Shown here: piece after piece, positions 1 to 8,440 of the stretch | How the letters are laid out: each line of letters begins with the position of its first letter | Numbering within the stretch: position 1 is the first letter of the stretch | NCBI GenBank assembly: GCA_038749025.1 | Contig: JBCDIL010000016.1 | Span: forward strand, 1-64,000 | Length of the DNA: 64,000 nucleotides | Direction: 5' to 3' | Source of the DNA: JBCAXA01 sp038749025 | GTDB lineage: Bacteria > Pseudomonadota > Gammaproteobacteria > Steroidobacterales > Woeseiaceae | Notes under the pieces: generated by a model | Databases searched by the model: none | What the model saw: the letters and a program-made list of their open reading frames with translations, nothing else | What the model was told of the DNA's origin: nothing | Position numbers and translations under genes: made by a program

Positions 1-136
1 AAGCTAGCACGTCAGGATCGGCAATCAGGGCGATCGCCGTCGCTGTTTGCCGGGCCGCGATAGCGAGACAGATATCCGGTCCGATTCCGGCGGGTTCGCC
101 GACGTTGACCAGCAACCGCGGCTGAACAGTCAACAC
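1..136 (-). CDS. pdxA: 4-hydroxythreonine-4-phosphate dehydrogenase, N-terminal fragment
   Basis: Only the first 45 codons are inside the window; the gene runs off the left edge. The N-terminus holds the conserved NVGEPAGIGPDICLAIA stretch, which matches the GDPAGIGPE signature at the start of PdxA, the NAD-dependent pyridoxal phosphate biosynthesis dehydrogenase. The order lptD-surA-pdxA on one strand is the usual gammaproteobacterial order and supports the call. The start is most likely GTG at 136, 18 bases past the surA stop, with TTG at 133 as an alternative; no good ribosome binding site is visible, so expression may depend on coupling to surA. Confidence 0.85.
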   Translation of the reverse strand, partial: MLTVQPRLLVNVGEPAGIGPDICLAIAARQTATAIALIADPDVLA

Positions 137-154
137 GTTACAAGCGGCGTAATA

Positions 155-1468
155 TCAAATTCGCTTGTCGACGAAAGCGTCGTCACGGAGGCGACGCAAC
201 CACAGTTCGGTTTCCTCGTCGAGCCGCGCATTTCGAATGTTGATCTCGCAACTGCGTTGGCGCATTTCATCGGTGTTGTCGTAAAGCCGCCGGTCTAAAA
301 CCTCAAGCATGTGCCAGCCAAAACGTGTTCGGAAGGGTTCACTGAGCTCGCCCAGCTCCGATTCGTTTACGACTTTTTCGAACTCAGGAACGAACATGCC
401 CGGCTCGGCCCAGCCCATATCGCCTCCTTCGGTAGCGGAGCCTGGGTCTTCAGACAGTTCTCTTGCCAGTTCGCTGAACTGTTCACCCGCCAGGATTCGC
501 TCGCGGGCTTGTTGCAATTTCAGCTCAGCAGTCCGGTCGTCGACGACCTCGTTTGTGAGAACGAGAATATGCCGGACACGGTTCTGTTGGACCTCGCTTT
601 TCAACACGGCACCACGCTGATCGTTCAATTGGACGAGGTGGTAGCCACTGGGGCTGCGAAGCGGCTCAGACGTCTCGCCAACGTCGAGTTGCGCGACGAT
701 CGTCGAAAACAGGGTCGGAATCTGGTCTCCGCGACGCCATCCGAGGGCACCACCCTCGAGCGCCGTTTGCGCATCCGAGTGGCGCACGGCCATCTCGCCG
801 AAATTCGCACCGTCGTCGATAGCTTGGCGAACTTCGACTGCCTCGGCTTCCGCCTCGGCGAACTGCGCTGCGGTCGCTGCGGCCGGGACACTGATTAAGA
901 TGTGCGAGAGTTCGTATTCGGCATTCGTGTTCACTTGGCCGATTTGCTTGTCCAGGCACTGCTCGATTTCCCGCGGCGAGACCCGGATGCCACCAGTCAC
1001 TTCGATTTGCCGCAGTTGGCGAAGCATGATTTGCTCGCGAACTTCTTTGCGGTAGGTCGCGTAGTCGATTCCCTGGCTCGCCAGCGCTGCCGGTAGATCG
1101 TTGATCGTCAATCCTTGCTGGGCCGCCATCTGACCGATCGTTGTATTGAGCATGTCGTCGGGAATTCGAATGCCCATCCGGTTGGCTCGCTGGATTTGGA
1201 TCTGATTGACAATCAGACGCTCTAGCACTTGATCGACAAGGACCTGATCCGGTGGCATCGGCACATTATCGGCTTCGAGGCGTTGGCGAATCATCGCCGT
1301 CTCAAGATCAAGTTCGCTCTGCAAGACCACACCATCGTTAACGATGGCCACGATCCCGTCAAGGAAAATACCACTTTGGACCGGCCCCACCTCTTCTTGG
1401 GCGAGCCCGGAGCTTGCGAATAGACACAATAAAGCGGCGCAACCATGCCGCCCGAGTGATGCTTGCAT
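155..1468 (-). CDS. surA: Periplasmic peptidyl-prolyl isomerase/chaperone SurA
   Basis: A 437-residue periplasmic chaperone that escorts unfolded outer-membrane proteins to the BAM complex. Residues 1-23 form a signal peptide ending GLA before QEE. The SurA N-terminal chaperone domain follows (about 30-170), then two parvulin-type PPIase domains, about 184-285 (starting YELSHILISV) and 296-394 (starting RVRHILVL, with GGDMGW and FGWHMLEV). Length and domain order match E. coli SurA (428 residues). It starts 5 bases after the lptD stop, so the two form one transcription unit; LptD is itself a major SurA client. Nothing unusual is seen. Confidence 0.97.
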   Translation of the reverse strand: MQASLGRHGCAALLCLFASSGLAQEEVGPVQSGIFLDGIVAIVNDGVVLQSELDLETAMIRQRLEADNVPMPPDQVLVDQVLERLIVNQIQIQRANRMGIRIPDDMLNTTIGQMAAQQGLTINDLPAALASQGIDYATYRKEVREQIMLRQLRQIEVTGGIRVSPREIEQCLDKQIGQVNTNAEYELSHILISVPAAATAAQFAEAEAEAVEVRQAIDDGANFGEMAVRHSDAQTALEGGALGWRRGDQIPTLFSTIVAQLDVGETSEPLRSPSGYHLVQLNDQRGAVLKSEVQQNRVRHILVLTNEVVDDRTAELKLQQARERILAGEQFSELARELSEDPGSATEGGDMGWAEPGMFVPEFEKVVNESELGELSEPFRTRFGWHMLEVLDRRLYDNTDEMRQRSCEINIRNARLDEETELWLRRLRDDAFVDKRI

Positions 1469-1473
1469 ATGGG

Positions 1474-3684
1474 TTAGTCCCGTCTGTCTGTGTAGCCCAG
1501 TATACCGCGCTCGAGGCGCCGATCTGCCGGGTCTCCGACACTCGTTAAGCCGCGAAGTTCCAGCTGTAGCGAGACCGACGTATCTGAGCGCCCGTCGCGC
1601 CTGGTTATGTAGCGCCGCGTGATGAGGCGCAGCGCCCAGCAGCAGCTTTCATACTCGAAGCCGACAAAACGATCCAAAGTCGTCTTATCCCGTAGCGAGA
1701 AGTTGTAGCGTCCGACAAAATTCCACCGCTGCCCGACGGGCCACGACCACGAGACGTCGCCTTGCTCTAACGAGGCTTCGCGATAGCGATAGCCGACATT
1801 GATAACCCGGTCGCTCTGCGGTTGGTACTGCAGCCGAAACTCGGACTTAACGGTATTGGCGGCGTCCGAGTTCCATTGGTGGCCGAATTCCATGTTCCAT
1901 TTGTCTGACATCCGGATATCAATTTCAGCGATGTAATCGGATGATTCCGAGGTCCGCGGCGGTTGTCCGTCCAGCGATACACCTTGCGTAGAAAAGTACC
2001 GCGTTTGGCCGATAGTAGCGGTCAATACGTTCGCGCCAGTGTCTGGGTCTATTAGTCGGCTTGTCAGTCCGAGGCTAACTTGGTCGAGGTCAGCAATGCG
2101 GTCGGGTCCGACGAAGGGGTTCTTACGAAAAATTTGCACCAGGTTAAAGTCTGGGTCGACGGTGTCGAACACCGGCAAGTCGGACTGGTCTTCGAACGGT
2201 GTGTGGGTAAACAACAGCCGCGGTTCCAGCGTCTGGCGCCAACGGGTCTTGCCTTGCCAGCGTTTTTCAAAGCGTGTGCCGAGGTCCAGGCTGAAGCGAG
2301 GCAGAACACGATCGGGCGACGTGTCGACGCCAGCATCGACCTCGCTCAGACGGTAGGCGGTGTAAAGCAGTGAGGCTTCTGGTCTCGCGAAGAATGCGCC
2401 GTTGTCGAAATCCCAGTAGATACCGGGCTCGCTGTGCCAGCGCCAGCCATTTACGCCAAAATCACGTTCGAAACGGACCAGCTCGTTCGGAAGATCGACG
2501 CCTAGGCCACGCCATAGACGCGGCCAATTGCCGTCGACCTGTATGGCCGGAGCTCGGCGGTAAGGGCGATCGGGCGTTAGTAACCCAGGGTCCAGAACTT
2601 GATAGGCCTGAAACGCGATCTCGGTGTTCCAGTGTCGGCCAGGTCGGCGCAGTAACAGTTCGCGATTCAGGAAGATGGTGCTGGCTTCGGTTTGGTTCTC
2701 GCCGAGGTCTTCAAAATATTGAACATCGCTGACATCTTGTACGTCGACAATCAGTTGCCAGTCCGAGCGTAGTTGTGACGTCGATTGCAACGTGGAAAAC
2801 GTTCGATCTTCTCCGAACGCGTTGTCATCAGGTAGGTAGCGCACATCGATCAGCGCGTCGGAATGCGTCGATAAGTAGCGCGCTTCGGTGTTCAGTTGTA
2901 ATCCACGCCGCGATAAGACTCGCGGTGTGATCGTGGCATCGTAGTTTGGCGCTATGTTCCAATAGATCGGTACGCTGGCTTCCGTGCCGTTGCGGCCGCT
3001 GGTATTGAATGCCGGGATCAGGACGCCACTTTTGCGTTCATCCGAAATCGGAAACGACATGTACGGCATATACAAAATCGGAACGCCCTGGAACTCTAAA
3101 CGCATGTTACGGGCCGTGCCGATGCCGCTAACCGTATCGATTTCGATGTCGCCGGCTTTGATAAGCCAGTCGTCATTCCCGGCTGCGCACGACGTGTAGG
3201 CGACTCCACCGAGCTCGATCTTCCCAGCTTGATCTAGACGGAGTTTTTCGGCAGACCCGTGGCCACGGTCGTCCGGTAAGTTGAAATCGGAGTCGCTGAA
3301 CTCGGCGACACCGGCATCGAGATCAAAATTTGCGCGCGATCCGCTGACTTCCGAGGCAAGGCCTGAGTATTTCACGTTGCCATCGAGGGTAAGCTCGCCG
3401 GCTGCCGCGTCGTAGTTGGCATCATCAGCCGCGATAAAGTCGTCACCACGCCGAATAAGGACCCCGTCCGATAACGTCGCTTTGCCGCCAAGCGTCAGGT
3501 CAGCACTGCCGGCCTCGAAGCGAATGGTGTCGGGGTCGGTTTTCTCCTGCGAATCAAAAAGACCCGACGAGAACACCGCGGCCGTGTCGATTACATTCGG
3601 TGCCCGGCAAAAAGAGGGAACTTCGACGGCGACGACGGTGCGGCAGACGCTTGCGATTAATACGCCGATCGCACAACGCAACAT
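1474..3684 (-). CDS. lptD: LPS-assembly outer-membrane protein LptD
   Basis: The beta-barrel that inserts lipopolysaccharide into the outer leaflet with LptE. I place the start at ATG 3684 (736 residues). The frame stays open upstream, but that extension is basic, unlike the family, and would run over the divergent amgK start at 3777. Residues 1-20 are a signal peptide. An OstA/LptA-like periplasmic domain covers about 50-180 (GSADLTLGGKATL onward), and the C-terminal two thirds is the barrel. The cysteines needed for the disulfide maturation known from E. coli LptD are visible: Cys26 and Cys166 in the N-terminal part and the adjacent pair Cys681-Cys682 near the end (YESCCWALR). It is followed closely by surA and pdxA. 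The 92-base gap to amgK must hold both divergent promoters. Confidence 0.96.
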   Translation of the reverse strand: MLRCAIGVLIASVCRTVVAVEVPSFCRAPNVIDTAAVFSSGLFDSQEKTDPDTIRFEAGSADLTLGGKATLSDGVLIRRGDDFIAADDANYDAAAGELTLDGNVKYSGLASEVSGSRANFDLDAGVAEFSDSDFNLPDDRGHGSAEKLRLDQAGKIELGGVAYTSCAAGNDDWLIKAGDIEIDTVSGIGTARNMRLEFQGVPILYMPYMSFPISDERKSGVLIPAFNTSGRNGTEASVPIYWNIAPNYDATITPRVLSRRGLQLNTEARYLSTHSDALIDVRYLPDDNAFGEDRTFSTLQSTSQLRSDWQLIVDVQDVSDVQYFEDLGENQTEASTIFLNRELLLRRPGRHWNTEIAFQAYQVLDPGLLTPDRPYRRAPAIQVDGNWPRLWRGLGVDLPNELVRFERDFGVNGWRWHSEPGIYWDFDNGAFFARPEASLLYTAYRLSEVDAGVDTSPDRVLPRFSLDLGTRFEKRWQGKTRWRQTLEPRLLFTHTPFEDQSDLPVFDTVDPDFNLVQIFRKNPFVGPDRIADLDQVSLGLTSRLIDPDTGANVLTATIGQTRYFSTQGVSLDGQPPRTSESSDYIAEIDIRMSDKWNMEFGHQWNSDAANTVKSEFRLQYQPQSDRVINVGYRYREASLEQGDVSWSWPVGQRWNFVGRYNFSLRDKTTLDRFVGFEYESCCWALRLITRRYITRRDGRSDTSVSLQLELRGLTSVGDPADRRLERGILGYTDRRD

Positions 3685-3776
3685 GAAGCGAGCCAAGAGA
3701 ATACGCCGACAGCCGTGATATCCTGAAACCTTCGCACAGATCGCCCACACCAGCAATCCAGCACTCAAACTCCAGC

Positions 3777-4805
3777 ATGACGGCACCAAACGGCGCAGCG
3801 GCGTTCGCGGCGCGCGAGCGCCTCTTGGATGCATGGGTAAGCCGGGTGCTCGGCGCTCCACACCCGCGATCGTTCGCCTCTGACGATGCGAGTTTTCGAC
3901 GTTATTTCCGGGTTACGACCAGCGCGAAGAGCTTCATCCTAATGGACGCGCCGCCGGCGCAAGAAAATAGCCGCCCGTTCGTTCATTTAGCGGCCCAGTT
4001 ACGGGCGCTAGGTCTCAATACACCAGCGGTATTTGCGATTGATCTTGCAGCCGGGTTCTTGTTGCTTGAGGACTTTGGAACGACAACGCTCTTCGACGCT
4101 CTCGATTCGCACGCGGAGAGGGTCCCGGTTGCCCTCGACGAGGCGATGGATAGCCTGGCGACGATGCAGCGTGCGGGTGTTCCATCGAGTATGCATTTGC
4201 CGCGCTACGATGAAACCGCCGTTCGGCGTGAGTTGTCGCTGTTCCCAGAGTGGTTCATCGGTAAACATCTCGGTTTGGCGATGGCGACAAGCAACCCGGC
4301 ATGGGTGGGCGCTTGCGATTTCCTGGTCAAACGCTGGCTGGCAATGCCTGCGGGTGTCGTCCATCGCGACTTCCATACCCGTAACCTTATGTTCCGGCCG
4401 GGTAAGCCGTTGGGGATCATCGATTTTCAAGACGCTTGCCACGGTCCGGTGGCTTACGACGTCGTCTCGCTGGTCAAAGACTGCTACGTCGTTTGGGATG
4501 GCGCACAATCGGAGGTCATGCTTCAAGGCTACTACGACAAAGCTAGTCTTCCGCGTGGCTATAGCCTGCAAGCCTTCCGCGAAGACGTGACTCTCTGTGG
4601 TATCCAGCGCCACTTGAAAGTGGCCGGAATTTTCTCACGGCTTTGCCACCGCGATAACAAGGTTCGTTACCTTGACGACTTACCGCGAGTTGTCGCCTAT
4701 CTGCAGGACGCCATTGCACGATTCGCTAGCTTGGCCCCACTGGCTGAGTGGTTGCCAGATGAGTCGACACTGTTAGAGGCTCGCCGGTGCGCGCAATTAT
4801 CCTAG
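3777..4805 (+). CDS. amgK: N-acetylmuramate/N-acetylglucosamine anomeric kinase AmgK
   Basis: A 342-residue aminoglycoside-phosphotransferase-fold kinase. Visible features are a glycine-poor N-lobe (DDASFRRYFRV), the catalytic HRDFHTRN at about 196-203 and the metal-binding IIDFQDA at about 214-220. In pseudomonads and relatives AmgK phosphorylates recycled MurNAc at C1, and MurU then makes UDP-MurNAc, bypassing de novo synthesis and the fosfomycin target MurA. The call rests on the next gene being murU, which overlaps it by 19 bases, and on the divergent lptD, the same neighbour as in Pseudomonas. Without murU this would only be a generic APH-family kinase. Confidence 0.9.
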   Translation: MTAPNGAAAFAARERLLDAWVSRVLGAPHPRSFASDDASFRRYFRVTTSAKSFILMDAPPAQENSRPFVHLAAQLRALGLNTPAVFAIDLAAGFLLLEDFGTTTLFDALDSHAERVPVALDEAMDSLATMQRAGVPSSMHLPRYDETAVRRELSLFPEWFIGKHLGLAMATSNPAWVGACDFLVKRWLAMPAGVVHRDFHTRNLMFRPGKPLGIIDFQDACHGPVAYDVVSLVKDCYVVWDGAQSEVMLQGYYDKASLPRGYSLQAFREDVTLCGIQRHLKVAGIFSRLCHRDNKVRYLDDLPRVVAYLQDAIARFASLAPLAEWLPDESTLLEARRCAQLS

Positions 4806-5473
4806 CGGCCGGTCGCGGCGAGCGTATGCGACCATTGACCGATTCCGTGCCGAAGCCGCTTTTGAGGGTGGGCAAGACAACGCTGCTAGAGCGTCACCTC
4901 GACCGGTTAGCCAGAGCCGGCGTGACCGATGTAATGATCAATGTCAGTTGGCTTGCGCAGACGATCATCACCGCCATCGGATCTGGCGATCGCTATGGGG
5001 TCAAAGTCGCGTATAGCCACGAGCCGCCCGGTGCTTTAGAAACCCTCGGTGCTGTTCGTCAGGTATTGCCGTGGCTTGGCGAAGAGCCATTCTGGCTTGT
5101 CAACGGGGACGTCTTTAGCGACTTTGATTTCGCGGCCCAACGGCCCGATGCGGACTATTCGTTGTTGGCTAATATCGTCTTGGTGCCCAACCCGCCACAC
5201 AAGCCGATGGGCGACTTTGCCTGTGTCGAAGGCTTGGCGACTCGACCGACCGACAGCGAGCGTGACTACACGTATGCCGGGATCGGCTGGTACCGACCTG
5301 ATTTGTTCGCGGCGGTCGCGACAGGTCGTGCGCCGTTGGGTCCGCTGTTGTTCAACACAGCCGCGGCGGGTCAACTGGGCGCAACCGTACACAACGGACG
5401 ATGGGACGATGTCGGTACGCCGCAGCGGCTTGACACCCTCAGGCGCTGGCTCGACACGTCGACGCCGCCGTAA
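4787..5473 (+). CDS. murU: N-acetylmuramate-1-phosphate uridylyltransferase MurU
   Basis: A 228-residue nucleotidyltransferase that converts MurNAc-1-phosphate and UTP to UDP-MurNAc in peptidoglycan recycling. The signature ILAAGRGERMRPLTDSVPKPL occupies residues 5-25 and the metal-binding NGD is at 106-108. The start is GTG at 4787, inside the end of amgK, preceded by AGAGG about 6 bases upstream, so translation is coupled. Its 3' end overlaps the convergent lipB 3' end by 35 bases (5439-5473). It is shorter than glucose-1-phosphate nucleotidyltransferases, which fits MurU (about 220-230 residues). Confidence 0.9.
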   Translation: MRAIILAAGRGERMRPLTDSVPKPLLRVGKTTLLERHLDRLARAGVTDVMINVSWLAQTIITAIGSGDRYGVKVAYSHEPPGALETLGAVRQVLPWLGEEPFWLVNGDVFSDFDFAAQRPDADYSLLANIVLVPNPPHKPMGDFACVEGLATRPTDSERDYTYAGIGWYRPDLFAAVATGRAPLGPLLFNTAAAGQLGATVHNGRWDDVGTPQRLDTLRRWLDTSTPP

Positions 5474-6077
5474 CTTCCGCGCTGAAATAGTCGGCCATCA
5501 ACGCGGCGCTCGTCGGCAGGTCAAGGTCGACACCGAGTCGAGCTAAGTCGGTCATCTCAAGGCCGGCGTACCCGCACGGGTTTATGCGCCCAAACGGCTC
5601 CAAGTCCATCGCTACGTTCAGCGCTAGCCCGTGGTAGCAGCATCCGCGTCGAACGCGTATGCCGATGCTGGCTAGCTTGCGACCGTCGACGTAGACGCCG
5701 GGAGCGTCCCGTTTACCGATAGCGTCAATGCCATTCGCCGCGCACAACTCGATCACGGCGCGCTCCAACGCGCAAACCAGTGCGCGCACGCCGATACTGG
5801 CGCGACGGATATTCAGCAGCGGATAGAGCATCAGTTGGCCGGGTCCGTGGTAAGTGACCTGACCGCCGCGGTCGGTCTTGATGACCGGTATCTCTCCGGG
5901 TGCTAGAACGTGGCTGGCATCACCAGCGAGCCCGAGCGTGTAGACCGGCGGATGTTCGGCAAACCAAAGTTTATCGACCGTCGCATCATCGCGTTGGTCG
6001 GTGTGAGTTTGCATCTCGCGCCACAACGGTTCGTAGTCGCGCCGGCCAAGCCACGCCCAGTCAATCGTCTCGTTCAT
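5439..6077 (-). CDS. lipB: Octanoyl-[acyl carrier protein]:protein N-octanoyltransferase LipB
   Basis: A 212-residue enzyme that transfers octanoyl groups from ACP to lipoyl domains, the first step of lipoate synthesis. Conserved elements are RGGQVTYHGPGQ (70-81), the catalytic lysine in GRKLASIGI (Lys134) and the acyl-cysteine in INPCGYAGLEMTDL (Cys168). It overlaps ybeD by 4 bases at its 5' end and is the last gene of the long envelope operon. lipA, which commonly follows lipB, is not here; the opposite strand is taken by murU instead, so lipoyl synthase must be encoded elsewhere. Confidence 0.97.
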   Translation of the reverse strand: MNETIDWAWLGRRDYEPLWREMQTHTDQRDDATVDKLWFAEHPPVYTLGLAGDASHVLAPGEIPVIKTDRGGQVTYHGPGQLMLYPLLNIRRASIGVRALVCALERAVIELCAANGIDAIGKRDAPGVYVDGRKLASIGIRVRRGCCYHGLALNVAMDLEPFGRINPCGYAGLEMTDLARLGVDLDLPTSAALMADYFSAEVTAASTCRASA

Positions 6078-6349
6078 TGTGCGAACAAAACGTCGTCGCT
6101 GTCAGATAGCGCTTGGTAAACGGCGTTCAGTTGCTCTCGACTGGTTGCGGTAAAGGTTACCGTCAGTGCGATGTATTTGCCGCCGCTACTGTGCGCTTCA
6201 CGAATATGCGAGTCGTCGACAGTGCCGATGATCGGTTCGAGAAGCGCCCGTGCAATTGATCGAAATTCACCATCGTCACGGCCAATCAACTTTACCGGGA
6301 ATTCGAGCGGAAACTGCATGATTTCCGGGTCGTCGGAAATATCACTCAT
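6074..6349 (-). CDS. ybeD: DUF493 (YbeD) family protein
   Basis: A 91-residue cytosolic protein of the DUF493 family, a small ferredoxin-like fold of unknown biochemical role. Recognised from the MQFPLEFPVKLIGRD beginning and the HSSGGKYIALTVTFTATS core. It sits in its usual place between dacA and lipB and overlaps both (one base with dacA, four with lipB). The conserved linkage with lipB has suggested a link to lipoate metabolism, but that is context only. Confidence 0.92.
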   Translation of the reverse strand: MSDISDDPEIMQFPLEFPVKLIGRDDGEFRSIARALLEPIIGTVDDSHIREAHSSGGKYIALTVTFTATSREQLNAVYQALSDSDDVLFAQ

Positions 6350-7500
6350 TACTCAAACCACAGACTGACTTCGTCAGTCATTCGTTTCCATAAGCCGCCG
6401 CTCGCGACCGCGGTGGCCGTGAGTAGATCTACTTGATCCAGGACGACTCCGTTGTGTTCCAAAATCAATTCGCCGAGGGGTTGTCCGACTGACAACGGCG
6501 CTATGACCGTTGCCGGTAACTCAACCCGTGCGGTCACCTCGTCGAAACGGCCGCGCGGCAGTGTAATGGCCACATCGCGAGCGGCCTGGAGGGCCACGCT
6601 ATCGGCCGTCCCCTTCCAGATGCGCACATCGCCCCGAACTATCGATCCCGCCGGGTATAGCAGCCGTGTCTCGTAGAATCGGAAGCCGTAGTTCAGCAAG
6701 GCCTGACTCGCTTCGATCCGCCCATCCGGGTTGGCCGCACCCATTACCGACGAAACCAGCCGCATGCCATTGCGCGTCGCCGATGCGACCAGGCAAAAAC
6801 CGGCTTCATCGGTGTGGCCTGTTTTCATGCCGTCGACCGTGCTGTCGCGCCACAGCAGCCGGTTGCGGTTTTCTTGGCGAATGCCGGCGTACGTGAATTC
6901 ACGCTGCGCGTACCAGGCGTAGTATTCCGGAAACTCGCTGACGATCGCGCGCGCCAAGCGCGCAATATCGCGCGCTGTCGTGTAATGCGCTTCGCCGGGC
7001 AAGCCACTCGCATTCTGGAAATTCGTCGCAGCCATACCCAACTCGGCAGCGAATGTATTCATAAGATCGGCGAAGGCGTTCTCAGCGCCAGCGACATGTT
7101 CGGCGAGAGCGACACTCGCGTCGTTGCCCGATTGTACGATCATGCCTTGAACCAGTTCTTCGACGCTGACCGATGCGCCTTGTTCGATAAACATCCGTGA
7201 GCCGGGCGTCTGATAGGCTTTTCTGGAGACTTGAACTTTGTCCTCCAGTGAAATTTGATCCGCCCGCAGGTATTGGAAGACGACGTAGGCCGTCATCAGT
7301 TTGGTCAGACTCGCGGGCGCGACGCGTTTATCGGGCTCTTGGCTAGCTAGAACCGTCCCGGTTGTCGCATCGACCAGCATGTAGCTGGTGACGCCGACCT
7401 GCGGTGGCGCCGGTATCGGTGTGCGCGCCACTTGGGCCTCGGCAGCGCTAACGCTGAGTAACGCAATGACTATCGCACTGATGCGGACAAACAAACCCAT
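6349..7500 (-). CDS. dacA: D-alanyl-D-alanine carboxypeptidase (PBP5/6 family)
   Basis: A serine DD-carboxypeptidase that trims the terminal D-Ala from peptidoglycan stem peptides at the periplasmic membrane face. From ATG 7500 (383 residues) residues 1-22 are a signal peptide ending AEA. The catalytic motifs are intact: SLTK 64-67, SGN 124-126, KTG 226-228. A PBP5 C-terminal domain follows, and the last residues (GGLWKRMTDEVSLWFE) form the amphipathic membrane anchor. I prefer ATG 7500 because GAGGT lies about 10 bases upstream; the longer frame from TTG 7536 would overlap rlpA and add residues before the signal peptide. It could equally be named dacC. Confidence 0.95.
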   Translation of the reverse strand: MGLFVRISAIVIALLSVSAAEAQVARTPIPAPPQVGVTSYMLVDATTGTVLASQEPDKRVAPASLTKLMTAYVVFQYLRADQISLEDKVQVSRKAYQTPGSRMFIEQGASVSVEELVQGMIVQSGNDASVALAEHVAGAENAFADLMNTFAAELGMAATNFQNASGLPGEAHYTTARDIARLARAIVSEFPEYYAWYAQREFTYAGIRQENRNRLLWRDSTVDGMKTGHTDEAGFCLVASATRNGMRLVSSVMGAANPDGRIEASQALLNYGFRFYETRLLYPAGSIVRGDVRIWKGTADSVALQAARDVAITLPRGRFDEVTARVELPATVIAPLSVGQPLGELILEHNGVVLDQVDLLTATAVASGGLWKRMTDEVSLWFE

Positions 7501-7528
7501 GATGTGTCGGACCTCGGAAAAGGGGAAA

Positions 7529-8440
7529 TTACTCAACGATCACTTGAACGGCGGTCAACCCATTCGCTTGCAGCCTCTCGACCATGCTGTCCAGAGCGAT
7601 CGCGTCGGCTAGCGGTCCGATTCGCACTCGGTAGAGCCGTGGCGATTCCTCGGGCAGCGTAACGATATCGACCGGTGTAAAGCCGGTTTCGCGCAAGCGA
7701 ATAAACATACCCTCGGCGTTATCGAGACTTGCGAACGCTCCCACCTGCACGAACAGTTCGGCAACACCGGTCGTCGGTGCCGGTTCCGTCTCAGCGGGCC
7801 GCGGCAGAGACCGACCGGTCTCGGTTGCTGGGCTCGATGGCGGGACCGCGGGCGATGCGACGGCGGGTTCCGTGGTGCGTCTTACCACGCGGGTTGCCGG
7901 TTGTGTCGGTATCGCCTGCACGCGCGCCGTGCCGCTAGCGTCGAAGGTAAGTGCAGTGACCTCGACTAGCCCGGTGCCATCTCGAACGATCTCTAGGCGA
8001 CGCGCCGCCTCATACGACAAATCGATGATTCGGTTCGCGACGAAGGGGCCGCGGTCATTGACACGAACAACAATGCGCTTGTCATTTTTGAGGTTGCGTA
8101 CCTCTACCCATGTCGGCAACGGTAAAGTCTTATGGGCCGCCGTCATCGCGTACATGTCGTACGTGTCGCCCGAACTTGTTCGTCGGCCATGGAACTTCTT
8201 ACCGTACCAAGACGCGATGCCGCGTTCGTGGTACCCGTCAGCCGTCGCCATGACATGGTAACGCTTGCCGAACTCCGTATAGCTCGACGGATTGCCATAG
8301 CGACTGCGTGGTTCGGGGCGTGGCGTCGGATCGGACTGATCGGTCACAACGACCGGTCGCGTCGTTGGTGGAGCACCGTCGCGAGGATAGAAGCTGCAAC
8401 CGGTGAGCGCGGCCAGCAATAACAAACCGCTTAGGCGCAT
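7529..8440 (-). CDS. rlpA: Septal ring lytic transglycosylase RlpA (lipoprotein)
   Basis: A 303-residue outer-membrane lipoprotein. The lipobox LTGC places the lipidated cysteine at 15. A double-psi beta-barrel domain at about 72-165 carries GIASWYGKKFHGRRTSSG and the catalytic-type VNDRGPF, and a proline/threonine-rich linker leads to a C-terminal SPOR domain (about 228-303, AELFVQVGAFASLDNAEG). In Pseudomonas RlpA cleaves glycan strands lacking stem peptides and is recruited to the septum by SPOR binding to denuded glycan. Its neighbours mltB and dacA are also peptidoglycan hydrolases, and its start coincides by one base with the end of mltB. Confidence 0.95.
   Translation of the reverse strand: MRLSGLLLLAALTGCSFYPRDGAPPTTRPVVVTDQSDPTPRPEPRSRYGNPSSYTEFGKRYHVMATADGYHERGIASWYGKKFHGRRTSSGDTYDMYAMTAAHKTLPLPTWVEVRNLKNDKRIVVRVNDRGPFVANRIIDLSYEAARRLEIVRDGTGLVEVTALTFDASGTARVQAIPTQPATRVVRRTTEPAVASPAVPPSSPATETGRSLPRPAETEPAPTTGVAELFVQVGAFASLDNAEGMFIRLRETGFTPVDIVTLPEESPRLYRVRIGPLADAIALDSMVERLQANGLTAVQVIVE

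Noticed and set aside
3685..3861. A 59-codon N-terminal extension of the lptD frame
   Set aside because: It overlaps the divergent amgK start and the promoters, is arginine/proline-rich, and pushes the clear signal peptide inside the protein. ATG 3684 gives a normal LptD start.
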